Positions 19,263-28,508 of a stretch of DNA of 44,353 nt are shown one piece after another. A model generated the notes under the pieces. It saw only the letters and a program-made list of their open reading frames with translations, made no database searches and had not been told where the DNA came from. The stretch's first letter is position 1; each line of letters starts with the position of its first letter. The stretch is from NCBI GenBank assembly GCA_021849615.1, contig JAJZSQ010000014.1, forward strand, positions 1 to 44,353. Direction: 5' to 3'. Made by a program: the position numbers and the translations under genes. This DNA comes from Pseudomonadota bacterium. GTDB lineage: Bacteria; Pseudomonadota; Gammaproteobacteria; Steroidobacterales; Steroidobacteraceae.

Positions 19263-21305
19263 TCAGTCGCCTTCGGCGCGCGGCCGGTACGCCTCGATGA
19301 GCTCCTGCTGGCGCCGCGGCGGCACCGGATCGTAGTGGCTGAGCGCCATGACGTAGCTGCCCTGTCCGCCGGTGAGGGACTTCAGGCGCGAGGGGTACTC
19401 GCTGATCTCCGCCAGCGGCACCAGCGCCGAGACGCTCGCACGATGCCCGGGCAGCTCTTGATTGCCGTTGACGCGCGCCCGGCGCATGGAGAGGTCGCCG
19501 GTGATGTCCCCGATCGCACTGGCCGGGGCCGTCACCTCCAGGTGCACGATCGGCTCGAGTACGATCGGGCTGGCCTTGCCGAGCGCATCGAGGAACGCCT
19601 TGCGACCGGCCGACACGAAGGCCACCTCCTTGGAATCGACGGGATGGTGCTTCCCGTCGTACACCGTGACGCGCACGTCCTGCAGCGGGAAGCCGGCGAG
19701 TGCGCCCTCGAGGAGCACTTGGCGCACCCCTTTCTCCACCGCCGGAATGAATTGGCCCGGAATCGCTCCGCCGGCGACCGCATCGACGAACTCGAAGCCA
19801 GCGCCGCGCTCGAGCGCCTCGACGCGCAGGTACACCTCGCCGAATTGCCCGGCGCCGCCGGTCTGCTTCTTGTGACGGCTGTGTCCGTCGGCCGCGCGCG
19901 TGATGGTCTCGCGATACGGAATGCTCGGCGGATGGGTGCGCACCTCGACGCCGTAGCGCTCGCGCATGCGCTCGAGCAGCACCCGCAGGTGCATCTCGCC
20001 GGTGCCGTACAGCACCGTTTCGTTCACCGCGGCGTGTTGTTCGATGCGCACCCCCGGGTCTTCTGCCGTCAGCTTGTGCAGCGCGTCGGCGAGCCGCTGC
20101 TCATCGCCGCGCCGCTGCGGCTCGATGGCCAGGCCGAGCATCGAGGGCGGCAGCAGCACCGGGGCGAGATGATAGTGATCCTCCTCGTGCGAGTCGTGCA
20201 GCACCGCGTCGCGATGCAGCTCCTCGACTTTGGCGAGCGCGCAGATATCCCCCGGGATGGCCTGGGGAATCTCCACACTGTCCTTGCCGAACAGGCGATA
20301 CACATGCGTCACTTTGAAGGGCTTGCGTGCATCGCCCACGTAGAGCTGCCCGCCCGGCCGGATCGTGCCCTGGTGTACCCTCACGCTCGCCAGCTTGCCC
20401 ACGTACGGATCGATCGTCACCCGGAAGACATGCGCGATGACGTGCCGCTGCGGGTCGGGCCGGACTTCGACGCGGCGAGCGCCACCGCTCGCACCGGCCA
20501 GAAAAGGGGGCGGATTGCCTTCGGCCGGATGAGGCATCAGCCGCTCGATGACCGTCAGCAGCGCCCCGACACCCGCACCGGTCTCCGCGGACACGAAACA
20601 CACCGGCACCAGGTGCCCTTCCCGCAGCGCCTGCTCGAACGGCTCGTGCAGCTGCTCGGGCGAGAGCGTCTCGCCCTGCTCCAAGTACAGCTCCATCAGC
20701 CGTTCGTCGAGTTCGACGACCTGATCGACGAGGGCCGCGCGCGCCGCCTCGACGGTGGAAAACTCGACGGGCGCCTCCTGCGGGTCGAAGAAGCAGTCTC
20801 GCACCGCAGCCCCGTCCGCGGCCGGCAGGTTGACCGGCAGGCACTCCGGACCGAATGCCTCGCGCAGGCGCGCCAAGACGCCCGCACAGTCTGCGTCCCG
20901 GCTGTCGATCTTGTTGACGATCAGCAGCCGGGCCAGACCCCGCTCTCGCGCGAAGCTCATCAGTCGCTGCGTCACGGCATCCGGACCCGTGGCCGCGCTC
21001 ACCACCACGGCGACGGCTTCGACGGCTTCCAGCACCGCGAATGTCCGGGGGAGAAAATCCGTGTAGCCGGGCGTGTCGAGCAGATGCAGCCGCGTGCCGG
21101 CATGCTCGAGCGTGAGCAGCGCCGGTTCGAGCGAATGCCCGAGCGTGCGCTCCTGGGGATCGAAGTCCGACACGGTGGAGCCCCGCTCGATGCTTCCCTT
21201 GGTGCGGATCGCCCCCGCCTCGAGCAGCAGCGCTTCGGCGAGCAGCGTCTTGCCGGCGCCGGCCGCGCCGGTGAGCGCGATGTTGCGAATGCACGTAGGG
21301 TCCAC
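19263..21305 (-). CDS. elongation factor G-like GTPase
   Basis: 680-residue translational GTPase of the EF-G-like group, distinct from the housekeeping FusA. G1 is GAAGAGKT (13-20) in place of the usual GHIDAGKT, followed by RGSTVSDFDPQERTLGHS, G3 DTPGYTDF and G4 NKID. Domains II-V are present, including GTGEMHLRVLLERMRERYGV, GAGQFGEVYL and the domain V region EPIVHLEVTAPASAIGDITG. GTG at 21305 is chosen because the upstream extension to 21422 is Cys- and Pro-rich and unlike the family. It follows spoVR on the same strand by about 80 nt. Its role, ribosomal or otherwise, is unknown. Confidence 0.88.
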   Translation of the reverse strand: MDPTCIRNIALTGAAGAGKTLLAEALLLEAGAIRTKGSIERGSTVSDFDPQERTLGHSLEPALLTLEHAGTRLHLLDTPGYTDFLPRTFAVLEAVEAVAVVVSAATGPDAVTQRLMSFARERGLARLLIVNKIDSRDADCAGVLARLREAFGPECLPVNLPAADGAAVRDCFFDPQEAPVEFSTVEAARAALVDQVVELDERLMELYLEQGETLSPEQLHEPFEQALREGHLVPVCFVSAETGAGVGALLTVIERLMPHPAEGNPPPFLAGASGGARRVEVRPDPQRHVIAHVFRVTIDPYVGKLASVRVHQGTIRPGGQLYVGDARKPFKVTHVYRLFGKDSVEIPQAIPGDICALAKVEELHRDAVLHDSHEEDHYHLAPVLLPPSMLGLAIEPQRRGDEQRLADALHKLTAEDPGVRIEQHAAVNETVLYGTGEMHLRVLLERMRERYGVEVRTHPPSIPYRETITRAADGHSRHKKQTGGAGQFGEVYLRVEALERGAGFEFVDAVAGGAIPGQFIPAVEKGVRQVLLEGALAGFPLQDVRVTVYDGKHHPVDSKEVAFVSAGRKAFLDALGKASPIVLEPIVHLEVTAPASAIGDITGDLSMRRARVNGNQELPGHRASVSALVPLAEISEYPSRLKSLTGGQGSYVMALSHYDPVPPRRQQELIEAYRPRAEGD

Positions 21306-21384
21306 GCGGCACGCCCCATCCGAGCACGGTGTGAGAGCGCAAAGGGTACTCCGGGGCAGCGCGGGGCGCAAAGCAGCGCTGCGC

Positions 21385-22743
21385 TCAAGACACGGACAAC
21401 TCCAGATCCGCCCCGTCTTCATCGACCGTCACGAGCCGCACGGGCCGGCGCCAGAGGCGCTGCAGATACTCCAGCACCTTGCGGCTGCGCTGCAGATCAA
21501 GACCACGCCCGTCGAGCCGATGATCGTGCCCGAGCTCGAGCGTGCCGTCCGCGCACACCCGCCGGACCCACACCGCGGGTGCACCGAAGTTGTATTTGGG
21601 CGCGAGGATGGCCTCGTGCAGCGCATCCAGATCGGCCTCGAGCACGGTCACCTTGCCATCGCGCGCGCGGTAGCGGAACAGGCCGAGTTCCTCGGCGAGG
21701 TCCCGGGTGAGGTGATTGCGGATGAAGGCGAAGTCGTCATCCTCGGTACGGATGGCGAAGGCGGCCTCGAGGCCGCGCTGCGCCACGATGTGCTCCCAGA
21801 GCGAGAAGCCCAGGTGGTAGGGATTCACGCTGAGGGCCACCTGGGCATCGGCCGCCACCGGTCGGACCACTTCGGAGTGGCACCGGATGGCATCGAGATA
21901 GGCCTGCTGCGGAATGAAATCCGCCTCGCGCAACAACCGCGCATGCCAGTACGACGCCCAGCCTTCGTTCATGATCTGCGTCGCGAACACCGGATGGAAG
22001 TAGAACGACTCCTCGCGCACCGCGAGGAAGATGTCGCGCTCCCAGTTTTCCATCTCCGGGGCGTATTGCGCCACGAACCAGAGCAGATCCCGCTCCGGAT
22101 GCGGCGGCAGCGGCGCGCGCTGCGGCGCGGTGACGCCCACCGCGGGACCGGCCGGCTCCAGCGCCGCGAAGCGCCGGCGGAACGCGTCGTCCGCGAGCGC
22201 CTTGCCCGGCTCGAGGTACTGCGGATACGCCGGACGGCGCAGCGGCTGATCGACGTCGATGTGCTGCTCGAGCGCAAGTGCCGCATCAAGCGCGGCCTCG
22301 ACCCGCTCCAGACCGTGCGTCTCGATCGCCTGCTGAATCTGCCGGGCGTGCTGTGCGGCGTGCTCGACGATCCGCTCACTCACCTGCCCCTGGCAGCGCT
22401 GGAACAGCAGGTTTTTGCGCGAGAAGTCCGCGTGTCCGAGCACGTGGGCGCAGACCAGCGCGTTCTCCGCGAGGCCGTTGCCCGCGGAGAGATAGGCATG
22501 CCCGGGATTTCCGGGGAAGACCACTTCAAACAGCCGCGAGTGACCCATGTGCCGTTGGATGAGCTGATAGATGTAGCGGACCCCGAACGACCAGTGCGGC
22601 ATGCGCACCGGCAGGCCGTACACGGCGATCTCCATCATGAACGAGTCCGGCACGGCCTCGAATTCGACCGGGTGAAAATCGAGCCCGAGGCTGCGAGCCA
22701 GCTGCTCGATGCGCGGCACGAGGGTGCGCCACTCGCCGCTCAC
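21385..22743 (-). CDS. SpoVR family protein
   Basis: 452-residue SpoVR/YcgB-type protein. Hallmarks are VRMPHWSFGVRY near the N-terminus, SAGNGLAENALVCAHVLGH, PEMENWERDIFLAVREESFY, IMNEGWASYWHARLL and SVNPYHLGFSLWE. The GTG start overlaps the DUF444 stop by GTGA (22740-22743), proving tight coupling; the open frame upstream to 22932 is antisense-type composition. In Bacillus SpoVR affects spore cortex, while in proteobacteria the gene travels with prkA and DUF444 genes and its function is undefined. This operon order is conserved in many bacteria. Confidence 0.92.
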   Translation of the reverse strand: MSGEWRTLVPRIEQLARSLGLDFHPVEFEAVPDSFMMEIAVYGLPVRMPHWSFGVRYIYQLIQRHMGHSRLFEVVFPGNPGHAYLSAGNGLAENALVCAHVLGHADFSRKNLLFQRCQGQVSERIVEHAAQHARQIQQAIETHGLERVEAALDAALALEQHIDVDQPLRRPAYPQYLEPGKALADDAFRRRFAALEPAGPAVGVTAPQRAPLPPHPERDLLWFVAQYAPEMENWERDIFLAVREESFYFHPVFATQIMNEGWASYWHARLLREADFIPQQAYLDAIRCHSEVVRPVAADAQVALSVNPYHLGFSLWEHIVAQRGLEAAFAIRTEDDDFAFIRNHLTRDLAEELGLFRYRARDGKVTVLEADLDALHEAILAPKYNFGAPAVWVRRVCADGTLELGHDHRLDGRGLDLQRSRKVLEYLQRLWRRPVRLVTVDEDGADLELSVS

Positions 22744-23909
22744 GCGTCCTCCGCAGCGCGCTCCTGCGCGGCGAAGAAGGTGCGCAGCGCCGCCCAGATG
22801 TCCTCGAAGCCGGTGAGCACGCAGCTGTCGACGGCACCTCCGGCAGCGGCCCGCTCGCTGAAAAGCCGACCAGTCTCGGTCTCCAGACGGCGCGACATGC
22901 CGGCAGCGACCTCGACGTAACCGCAGAAGCACGTCTGTGACTCGAGTGCGCCGAGCGCCTCGCGCGCCGCGGCGACATCGCTCGCGGCGTTGTCGCCGTC
23001 CGAAGCGTAATAGACGTACACGTTGTATTGCTGCGCCGCGAAGCGCTCCGCAATGATCTCACTCACCTTGCCGAAGCCCTTTGAGGCCACCGTGCCGCCG
23101 GTGCCGCTCACCTGAAAGAACTCCGATTCGGTGAACTCCCAGGCCTCAGTGGTGTGTGCAACGAACACCGTCTCGAGCATCCGGTATTGGCAGCGCAGGC
23201 CCTGCACCGTCCAGAAAAAGAAGGATTTGGCGAGCTGGCGGTCGCGCTCGGACATGCTGCCTGAGACATCGAGCAGAAAAAAAACCGCCGCCCGTACCGC
23301 CGGACGCCGCCGCCGGGCCAGCTGGCGGAAGCGCAGATCCTCGTCCGTGAACGTTGGCACCGCTCCGGGGGCGCCGCGGCGCTTGACCAACTCCTTGAAC
23401 GAGCGCCGCCGATCGAGCCGGGAACGCGCGCCGCGCCGATCCCATCCCTCGCGGATCCATTCGGTCTCCTCCGAGGGTCCGGCCCGGGGCTTGAGATTCG
23501 GCAGGCGCATCTCCTCCCAGAGCCACTCGACGATGTCCTCGACCTTCAACTCGAGCAGCAACTGCACCTCACCCTCATCCTCACCGCCCGGGCCCTTGCC
23601 CGAAGGCGCGGGGCGGTGCGTCGGATCGGCGAAGACGTCGCCCGGCTTGGCTGCGCCCTGCCCTACGCTTTGCTGCTCGGCGCTGCGGCGCAGCCGGAAG
23701 CGATAGTGCTCGAGCAGCGTCACCGGCACGCGCACGGTACGAGCTGCGCCGCCGATGATTTCACCGGCACCGACCAGTTCCGGCAGATGGCGGCGCACCG
23801 CATCGCGCACCTTGGCATCGTGACGCAGCCAGTCGCGCGCCCCACGCGAGAACAACTCGTACCACTTCGCCGCGCTGAAGGGAGACTCGCCGCCGGCCGG
23901 TTCGTTCAT
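22740..23909 (-). CDS. DUF444 (YeaH-type) protein with VWA-like domain
   Basis: 389 residues. A MIDAS-like motif FFLLDVSGSMSE (Asp214, Ser216, Ser218) and a later TGGTVASKGF form a von Willebrand A-like metal site. The N-terminus is charged and includes an acidic segment (GKGPGGEDEGEVQ). AGGAG lies 7-11 nt before ATG 23909, and the gene starts 7 nt after the prkA stop. The family always accompanies PrkA kinases (yeaG-yeaH in E. coli) and is implicated in stress survival; biochemical activity is not established. Confidence 0.92.
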   Translation of the reverse strand: MNEPAGGESPFSAAKWYELFSRGARDWLRHDAKVRDAVRRHLPELVGAGEIIGGAARTVRVPVTLLEHYRFRLRRSAEQQSVGQGAAKPGDVFADPTHRPAPSGKGPGGEDEGEVQLLLELKVEDIVEWLWEEMRLPNLKPRAGPSEETEWIREGWDRRGARSRLDRRRSFKELVKRRGAPGAVPTFTDEDLRFRQLARRRRPAVRAAVFFLLDVSGSMSERDRQLAKSFFFWTVQGLRCQYRMLETVFVAHTTEAWEFTESEFFQVSGTGGTVASKGFGKVSEIIAERFAAQQYNVYVYYASDGDNAASDVAAAREALGALESQTCFCGYVEVAAGMSRRLETETGRLFSERAAAGGAVDSCVLTGFEDIWAALRTFFAAQERAAEDA

Positions 23910-23916
23910 GTCCGCT

Positions 23917-25917
23917 CTACTCCTGCGCGAGCAGCGTCGTGACGTAACTGAGTGCTTCCTTGGCGCTGTGCTCGTCGTACCCGTACTCACTGATCAGCCG
24001 CTGCTGCACCACCGAGATCTTCTGGCGCGCCTCCTCGTCCGGACGGGCGCTCGAGGTCACCAGCCTGAGCACGTCGCGTCGCTCCTCGAACAGATACTGC
24101 TCGATCGCCTCGCGCATGCGGGCATGGCTCGCGAGCTTGAACTTCTCGCCGGTCTTGAACGCCACCATGGCCTTGCGCACCACTTCCTGACGGAAGGAGA
24201 GCTTGCCGGAATCCGATACCTTGATCTTCTCCTCCACCGAGCGCAGGAAGCGCTCGTCCGCCGGGCGGCTCTCGCCCGTGATCGGATCGGTGACCTGGCG
24301 ATGATCGAGCGAGGCCTCGACTTCATCGAGATACTTCTCCAGCAGTTGCTGCGCCTCCTCCTCGAACGAGGCAAACATGGCGCGGTGTACGTCCTCCTTC
24401 ACCCAGCGGTTGTAGAACTCCTTGCGCGCCGTGACTAAGTGGTCGATCCAGGCCTTCTTGTGTTTGAGCTCCATGCGCGCATCGCTCTCGATCGCATCCT
24501 TCAGTGCGAGCAGCAGATCCATGCTGGTCAGGCTGCGTGTGGTGCCGCGGGTGATGGCGGTGGAGATCGCGTTGATGATGAAGCGCGGGCTCACCCCGCC
24601 GAGTCCCTCGTCGGGCGCCTCGGAACGCAGCCGCGCCGCCTCGCTCTCTGCCACGCCCTCGATCGCTTCGCCGGCGTAGAGGCGCAGCTTCTTGCCCAGG
24701 TCAAGCCCCTCACGCTCCGGCGCCGCCAGGCGGGTGAGAATCGCGAACACCGCGGCGAGATTGAGCACGTGCGGATCGAGGTGCACGTCGCGGAACGCCG
24801 GCGCGGCGCACACCAGCTTGCGATAGATGCGCGCCTCGTCGTGGTACGAGAGCGCATACGGCACCTTGATGATCACCATGCGGTCGAGCAGCGCCTCGTT
24901 CTCCTTCTCCTGCAGGAAGCGGTGGAATTCCGCGAGGTTGGTATGCGCGAGCACCGTCTCGTCGAGGTGGATCAGCGGGAAGCGTGCCACCTTCACGTTC
25001 TTCTCCTGCGTCAACGTCAGCAGCAGGTAGAGAAACTCGCGTTTGACCTTGAGGATCTCGATCATCTCGAGCAGCCCGCGGCTCGCCGAGTACACCGCCC
25101 CGGACCACGACCAGGCGCGCGAATCTCCCTCGTCGCCGATCTGCGCCACCTTGGCGAGGTCGACCGATCCGACCAGGTCCGCGATGTCTGCGGTACTCGG
25201 ATCGTGCGGGGCATACGTGCCGATGCCGAGCCGCGCCGCCTCGGAGAGGAAGATGCGCTCGACCGGCACGCGCAGAAACTCCCCGTCGAATTCGCGCTCG
25301 AGGCAATCGCGTGCCCAGGGCGAGAGCTCCCCGGGAACACTGACGCCGTAGCGGTCGCGGAATTCCGCGCGCAGACTCGCCGGAATCAGATTCAACGGAT
25401 TCTCATGCACCGGGGAGCCGCGCACTGCATAAAGAGCACCCTCCTCGGTGTGGCTGTATTCCTCCAGCCCACGCTTCAGCAGGATCGCGAGCGTCGACTT
25501 GCCTCCCGAGGGCGGTCCGAGCAGCAGCAGCAGTCGCCGCCCGACGTCGGAGCCGCCGGCAGCGGCCTTAAAATACTCCGCCACGCGCGCCAGCGGCCCG
25601 TCGATCCCGAACAACTCGCGGCGAAAGAGCTCACCGGCCGCTCCGGGCGCGTGCTCGTCGGATGCAGCCGGCTCACCCGCCGCATGCTGGGCGCGGCGGC
25701 CATGCCAACAGAGCATGTCCCAGATGTACTCGTGGCTGGTGCGAACCCGCGCGGCCGGATTCGACGGCAGGATGTCCGTCAGGAACTGTCCGAACGTGCC
25801 CTCCCAGCGCTGCGCGCGGTGCGTGCGGCTGAACGAACTGAGCGATTCGATGAACCCGTCGTGATCGATGCAGGCGCGCAGCGGCGCCTGATCAGGATGG
25901 TTGGCTCGTGCTCGCAT
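23917..25917 (-). CDS. prkA: PrkA family serine protein kinase / AAA-type protein
   Basis: About 666 residues. N-terminal AAA-like PrkA domain with Walker A LLGPPSGGKST (about 134-142), conserved GSPVHENPLNLIP, EGDSRAWSWSGAVYSASRGL-type region and LIHLDETVLAHTN, and a C-terminal PrkA kinase-like domain ending LSYVTTLLAQE. Homologues (Bacillus PrkA, E. coli YeaG) act in stationary-phase and stress responses; both kinase and AAA protease activity have been proposed. An ATG at 25923 is only 2 nt past the GGAGG at 25926-25930, while the ATG at 25917 has normal spacing and is preferred. First gene of the prkA-DUF444-spoVR operon. Confidence 0.93.
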   Translation of the reverse strand: MRARANHPDQAPLRACIDHDGFIESLSSFSRTHRAQRWEGTFGQFLTDILPSNPAARVRTSHEYIWDMLCWHGRRAQHAAGEPAASDEHAPGAAGELFRRELFGIDGPLARVAEYFKAAAGGSDVGRRLLLLLGPPSGGKSTLAILLKRGLEEYSHTEEGALYAVRGSPVHENPLNLIPASLRAEFRDRYGVSVPGELSPWARDCLEREFDGEFLRVPVERIFLSEAARLGIGTYAPHDPSTADIADLVGSVDLAKVAQIGDEGDSRAWSWSGAVYSASRGLLEMIEILKVKREFLYLLLTLTQEKNVKVARFPLIHLDETVLAHTNLAEFHRFLQEKENEALLDRMVIIKVPYALSYHDEARIYRKLVCAAPAFRDVHLDPHVLNLAAVFAILTRLAAPEREGLDLGKKLRLYAGEAIEGVAESEAARLRSEAPDEGLGGVSPRFIINAISTAITRGTTRSLTSMDLLLALKDAIESDARMELKHKKAWIDHLVTARKEFYNRWVKEDVHRAMFASFEEEAQQLLEKYLDEVEASLDHRQVTDPITGESRPADERFLRSVEEKIKVSDSGKLSFRQEVVRKAMVAFKTGEKFKLASHARMREAIEQYLFEERRDVLRLVTSSARPDEEARQKISVVQQRLISEYGYDEHSAKEALSYVTTLLAQE

Positions 25918-26395
25918 CGCCATGACCTCCCGTTCCGGAAACGGCAGTGGCGGCCGAGAAAGGCGGCTGTGATCCCGCTGCGCAGACCGGTTGGAGCGCC
26001 TCGCCCTGCGAAAGCTGCCGAACTCGCGATCCCGCTGCCCTATGACTATTCAGACGGCGGCATCCGAATTTTGTTCCGAAGTCGCCGTGTCGATTGATCA
26101 TCGGCTCCTGAGCGGGCGCTGTCGAGTCGGACTGCCCGCACCGATGACGCCTGCCATGCGCGGCGCCATCGCGGCATTCCGATCCGCTTCCGGCGCCGAT
26201 CAGCGCCGATCCGCGCGCATCGCACCAATACTGTGAACGGCGACACTGCACGCAAACGCTGCTGCGGGTTTCATGGCCACAGAACGTCGTGCATCCGGGC
26301 CCTGAGGCGTCGTCCCGCCACTGAAGCACCGGGTTCGGACCGGTGAGGACGGCGGTACGCCTAGCTTGCGGTCATAATAATGAGGGAGACGGGTT
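25918..26395. other. divergent intergenic region between prkA and the TonB-fusion gene
   Basis: About 470 bases with no convincing gene. It must hold two divergent promoters, but I find no clear sigma70, sigma54 or FNR-type site. It has a tandem GCGCCGATC pair at 26193-26211 and an AT-rich patch with CATAATAATGAGG at 26373-26385, just ahead of the plus-strand start. Confidence 0.4.
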
Positions 26396-28495
26396 GTGGC
26401 CCATTCAGCACCGAGTGAGTCTCGCGAATCCGCCGGCGATGCCGCCGGCGCCCCTGTTCCCGCCGCTGCGCGCGCGCCGGTCGATCTCGCCGCGCTCACG
26501 CATCATGATGATTTCCTGCTCGAACTCGGCGAAGTGCTCGGCGGCCGGGCCAGCGTGCATCCGGCGGACTCGCTCGATGCCGCGCTGACGCAGCTCGATG
26601 GAGCCCGCGGCGGCCAGATCCTGGCGATCGATGCGCGTGAGGCCGAGAACGTACGCGCCGACGTCGAACGGGCAACGGCGCAGAACCCTCATGCCGTCAT
26701 TCTCGTATTCACGGCGGCCGGCGCGGAGAAATCCGTCGCTGCGGCGGTGAAAGGCACCCGGGTGTTCACCGTGCTGCCGCTGCCGATCGAACCGGACAAG
26801 ACCTCCGCCGTACTCGATGCGGCACTGGCGGATGCGGCTGAAAGGGCCGCACCGCGGAGCGCTCCGGTCCGGTCCGTCCGTCAGGCCGCAGAGCCGCCGC
26901 GCACGCTCCTGCCGGCCGAGCCCGCAGGGTCCTCCGCCGAGCCGCCGTCCGGCAACGGACTGAAGCGCCTGTGGCTGCCGCTCGGCGCCGGCGTCGTGGT
27001 CGTCGCGGTCGCCACGGGCCTGTTCCTGTTGCCGAGCCACCACGTCGCCACGACGCATCCGGTGCTGCAGCGGCCGGTCGCGGCTGCCCCCGTCGCGCAC
27101 GGCTCGCCCTTCGCCGCGCTGCCGCGCCCGGACGTCGACACTTCGATCGTGCAGGGCCGTGTCGAAGATCTGCTCGTCAAGGCGAGCCGCGCCATGTTTG
27201 CCCGGCATTTCACCGCGCCGAAAGGCGACAACGCCCTGGTCTTTTACCGCTCTGTTCTGGCGGTGGACCCCACCAACGGTGAAGCGCGCGACGGTCTGCG
27301 CCGCGTCGGCAACGTACTGATTTCACGATTCAAAGACGCCATCAGCCAGGGGCGTTACAACGCCGCGGCGCTTGCGCTCGCGACATTGCAGCTCGCAGAC
27401 CCGACGAACCGTCACGTTCATCCGTTCGGCATCGAGCTATCGAGCGATGTGGTGAATCAGGCGCTCTCCATCAGTCAGCTCAGCACCGCACCGGCCCTGA
27501 TCGCCCAGGCCGCGCGTCGCGGCGTGCCGGCCGCGCAGATCGCCGCCTGGCAGAGCGAGTTGACTCGCCTGAAGCACCACAACCGGACACAGAAGCTGGT
27601 TCAGCAGCTCGCCCGACGGATCGCCGCGCACCGGCTCACCGGCGCAGCGAGCGCCACCAGCACCCTGGCCAAACTGCGCACTCTGGACGCCAGTTCCCCG
27701 ACCACCGCCAACGCCCAGCAGGCCGTGATCGGCGCACTGCTGAAGCAGGCGCGCCAAGCCGGCCTCGCCGGGCAGGACGGGGTGGAGAGTCAGGCGCTCG
27801 CAGCGGCGCGGGCGACGGGCGCCTCCGCAGCCGCGATCGCCGCCGTGCAGACACAAATCCAATCGGCGCGCACCCAGGCGGTGCAGAGCCGGCTGCAGCA
27901 CTTGCTCGCCGAGGCGCACGCGCGGCTCGATGCCGGTGAACTGCTCCAGCCGACGAACGACAGCGCCGCGTACTACCTGAACGTGCTGGCCGCAGACCAC
28001 CCGGACCCGGCCACCGCGGCGGCCGTGAACCAGATGCACCGCGCACTCGCCAATGCGCTCGTGCAGCGCGCGGAGGCGGCGGCCCGTGCCGGGCAGCACG
28101 CTGCGGCGGTCACGGATCTGGCCGATGCGCGCCAGTGGGGCGCCATTGGCGCCGCACTGAACGCCGCGGCCGTCCTGGTCGCCACGCCGCGACCACCGAC
28201 GGCAGCGCAGTTGGCCGATGTCGCGAGAGCCCTGCATCGCACGCATTACGTTTCCCCCTCTTATCCGGAACGCGCACTCAGCCGACATATCTCCGGTGAG
28301 GTGACGGTGCAGTATGTCGTCGACCCCGCCGGGCGGCCGCGCCACGTGCAGGTCGTCACGGCGAAGCCTGCGACGGTTTTCGACCGCGCTGCGCTCGATG
28401 CCATCCGCCGCTGGCGCTATGCACCGCCTAGGTTCCGCGGGCAGCCGGTCTCCGTGCCGGTGCGCACCCTGATCCGCTTCGTACTGCCGAATTAA
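26396..28495 (+). CDS. TonB-domain protein with N-terminal pseudo-receiver domain
   Basis: 699 residues in a rare arrangement. Residues about 33-145 look like a response-regulator receiver: acidic pair D38-D39, Asp79 after QILAI, Thr106 in VILVFTA. The lysine expected before the last helix is replaced (VLPLP, 126-130), so phosphorylation control is doubtful. A Pro/Ala-rich linker leads to one membrane helix (192-213). A long Ala-rich helical region follows, TPR-like in parts, and a C-terminal TonB domain (about 620-699: YPERALSRHISGEVTVQYVV, DRAALDAIRRWRYAPPRF). It may transmit a cytoplasmic signal to the envelope. GTG start behind GAGGGAG. First gene of a signalling operon. Confidence 0.85.
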   Translation: MAHSAPSESRESAGDAAGAPVPAAARAPVDLAALTHHDDFLLELGEVLGGRASVHPADSLDAALTQLDGARGGQILAIDAREAENVRADVERATAQNPHAVILVFTAAGAEKSVAAAVKGTRVFTVLPLPIEPDKTSAVLDAALADAAERAAPRSAPVRSVRQAAEPPRTLLPAEPAGSSAEPPSGNGLKRLWLPLGAGVVVVAVATGLFLLPSHHVATTHPVLQRPVAAAPVAHGSPFAALPRPDVDTSIVQGRVEDLLVKASRAMFARHFTAPKGDNALVFYRSVLAVDPTNGEARDGLRRVGNVLISRFKDAISQGRYNAAALALATLQLADPTNRHVHPFGIELSSDVVNQALSISQLSTAPALIAQAARRGVPAAQIAAWQSELTRLKHHNRTQKLVQQLARRIAAHRLTGAASATSTLAKLRTLDASSPTTANAQQAVIGALLKQARQAGLAGQDGVESQALAAARATGASAAAIAAVQTQIQSARTQAVQSRLQHLLAEAHARLDAGELLQPTNDSAAYYLNVLAADHPDPATAAAVNQMHRALANALVQRAEAAARAGQHAAAVTDLADARQWGAIGAALNAAAVLVATPRPPTAAQLADVARALHRTHYVSPSYPERALSRHISGEVTVQYVVDPAGRPRHVQVVTAKPATVFDRAALDAIRRWRYAPPRFRGQPVSVPVRTLIRFVLPN

Positions 28496-28508
28496 TCAGG
28501 AAGCCCTC

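Noticed and set aside
18729-21710. Plus-strand open frame of 993 codons
   Set aside because: It covers gadB out of frame and the antisense of the EF-G-like gene. Its composition (Arg-, Ala-, Gly- and His-rich, no domain) is that of an antisense shadow in GC-rich DNA.
26193-26211. Tandem GCGCCGATC repeat between prkA and the TonB-fusion gene
   Set aside because: Two 9-bp copies in GC-rich DNA are easily chance. There is no symmetry or promoter beside them to support an operator.
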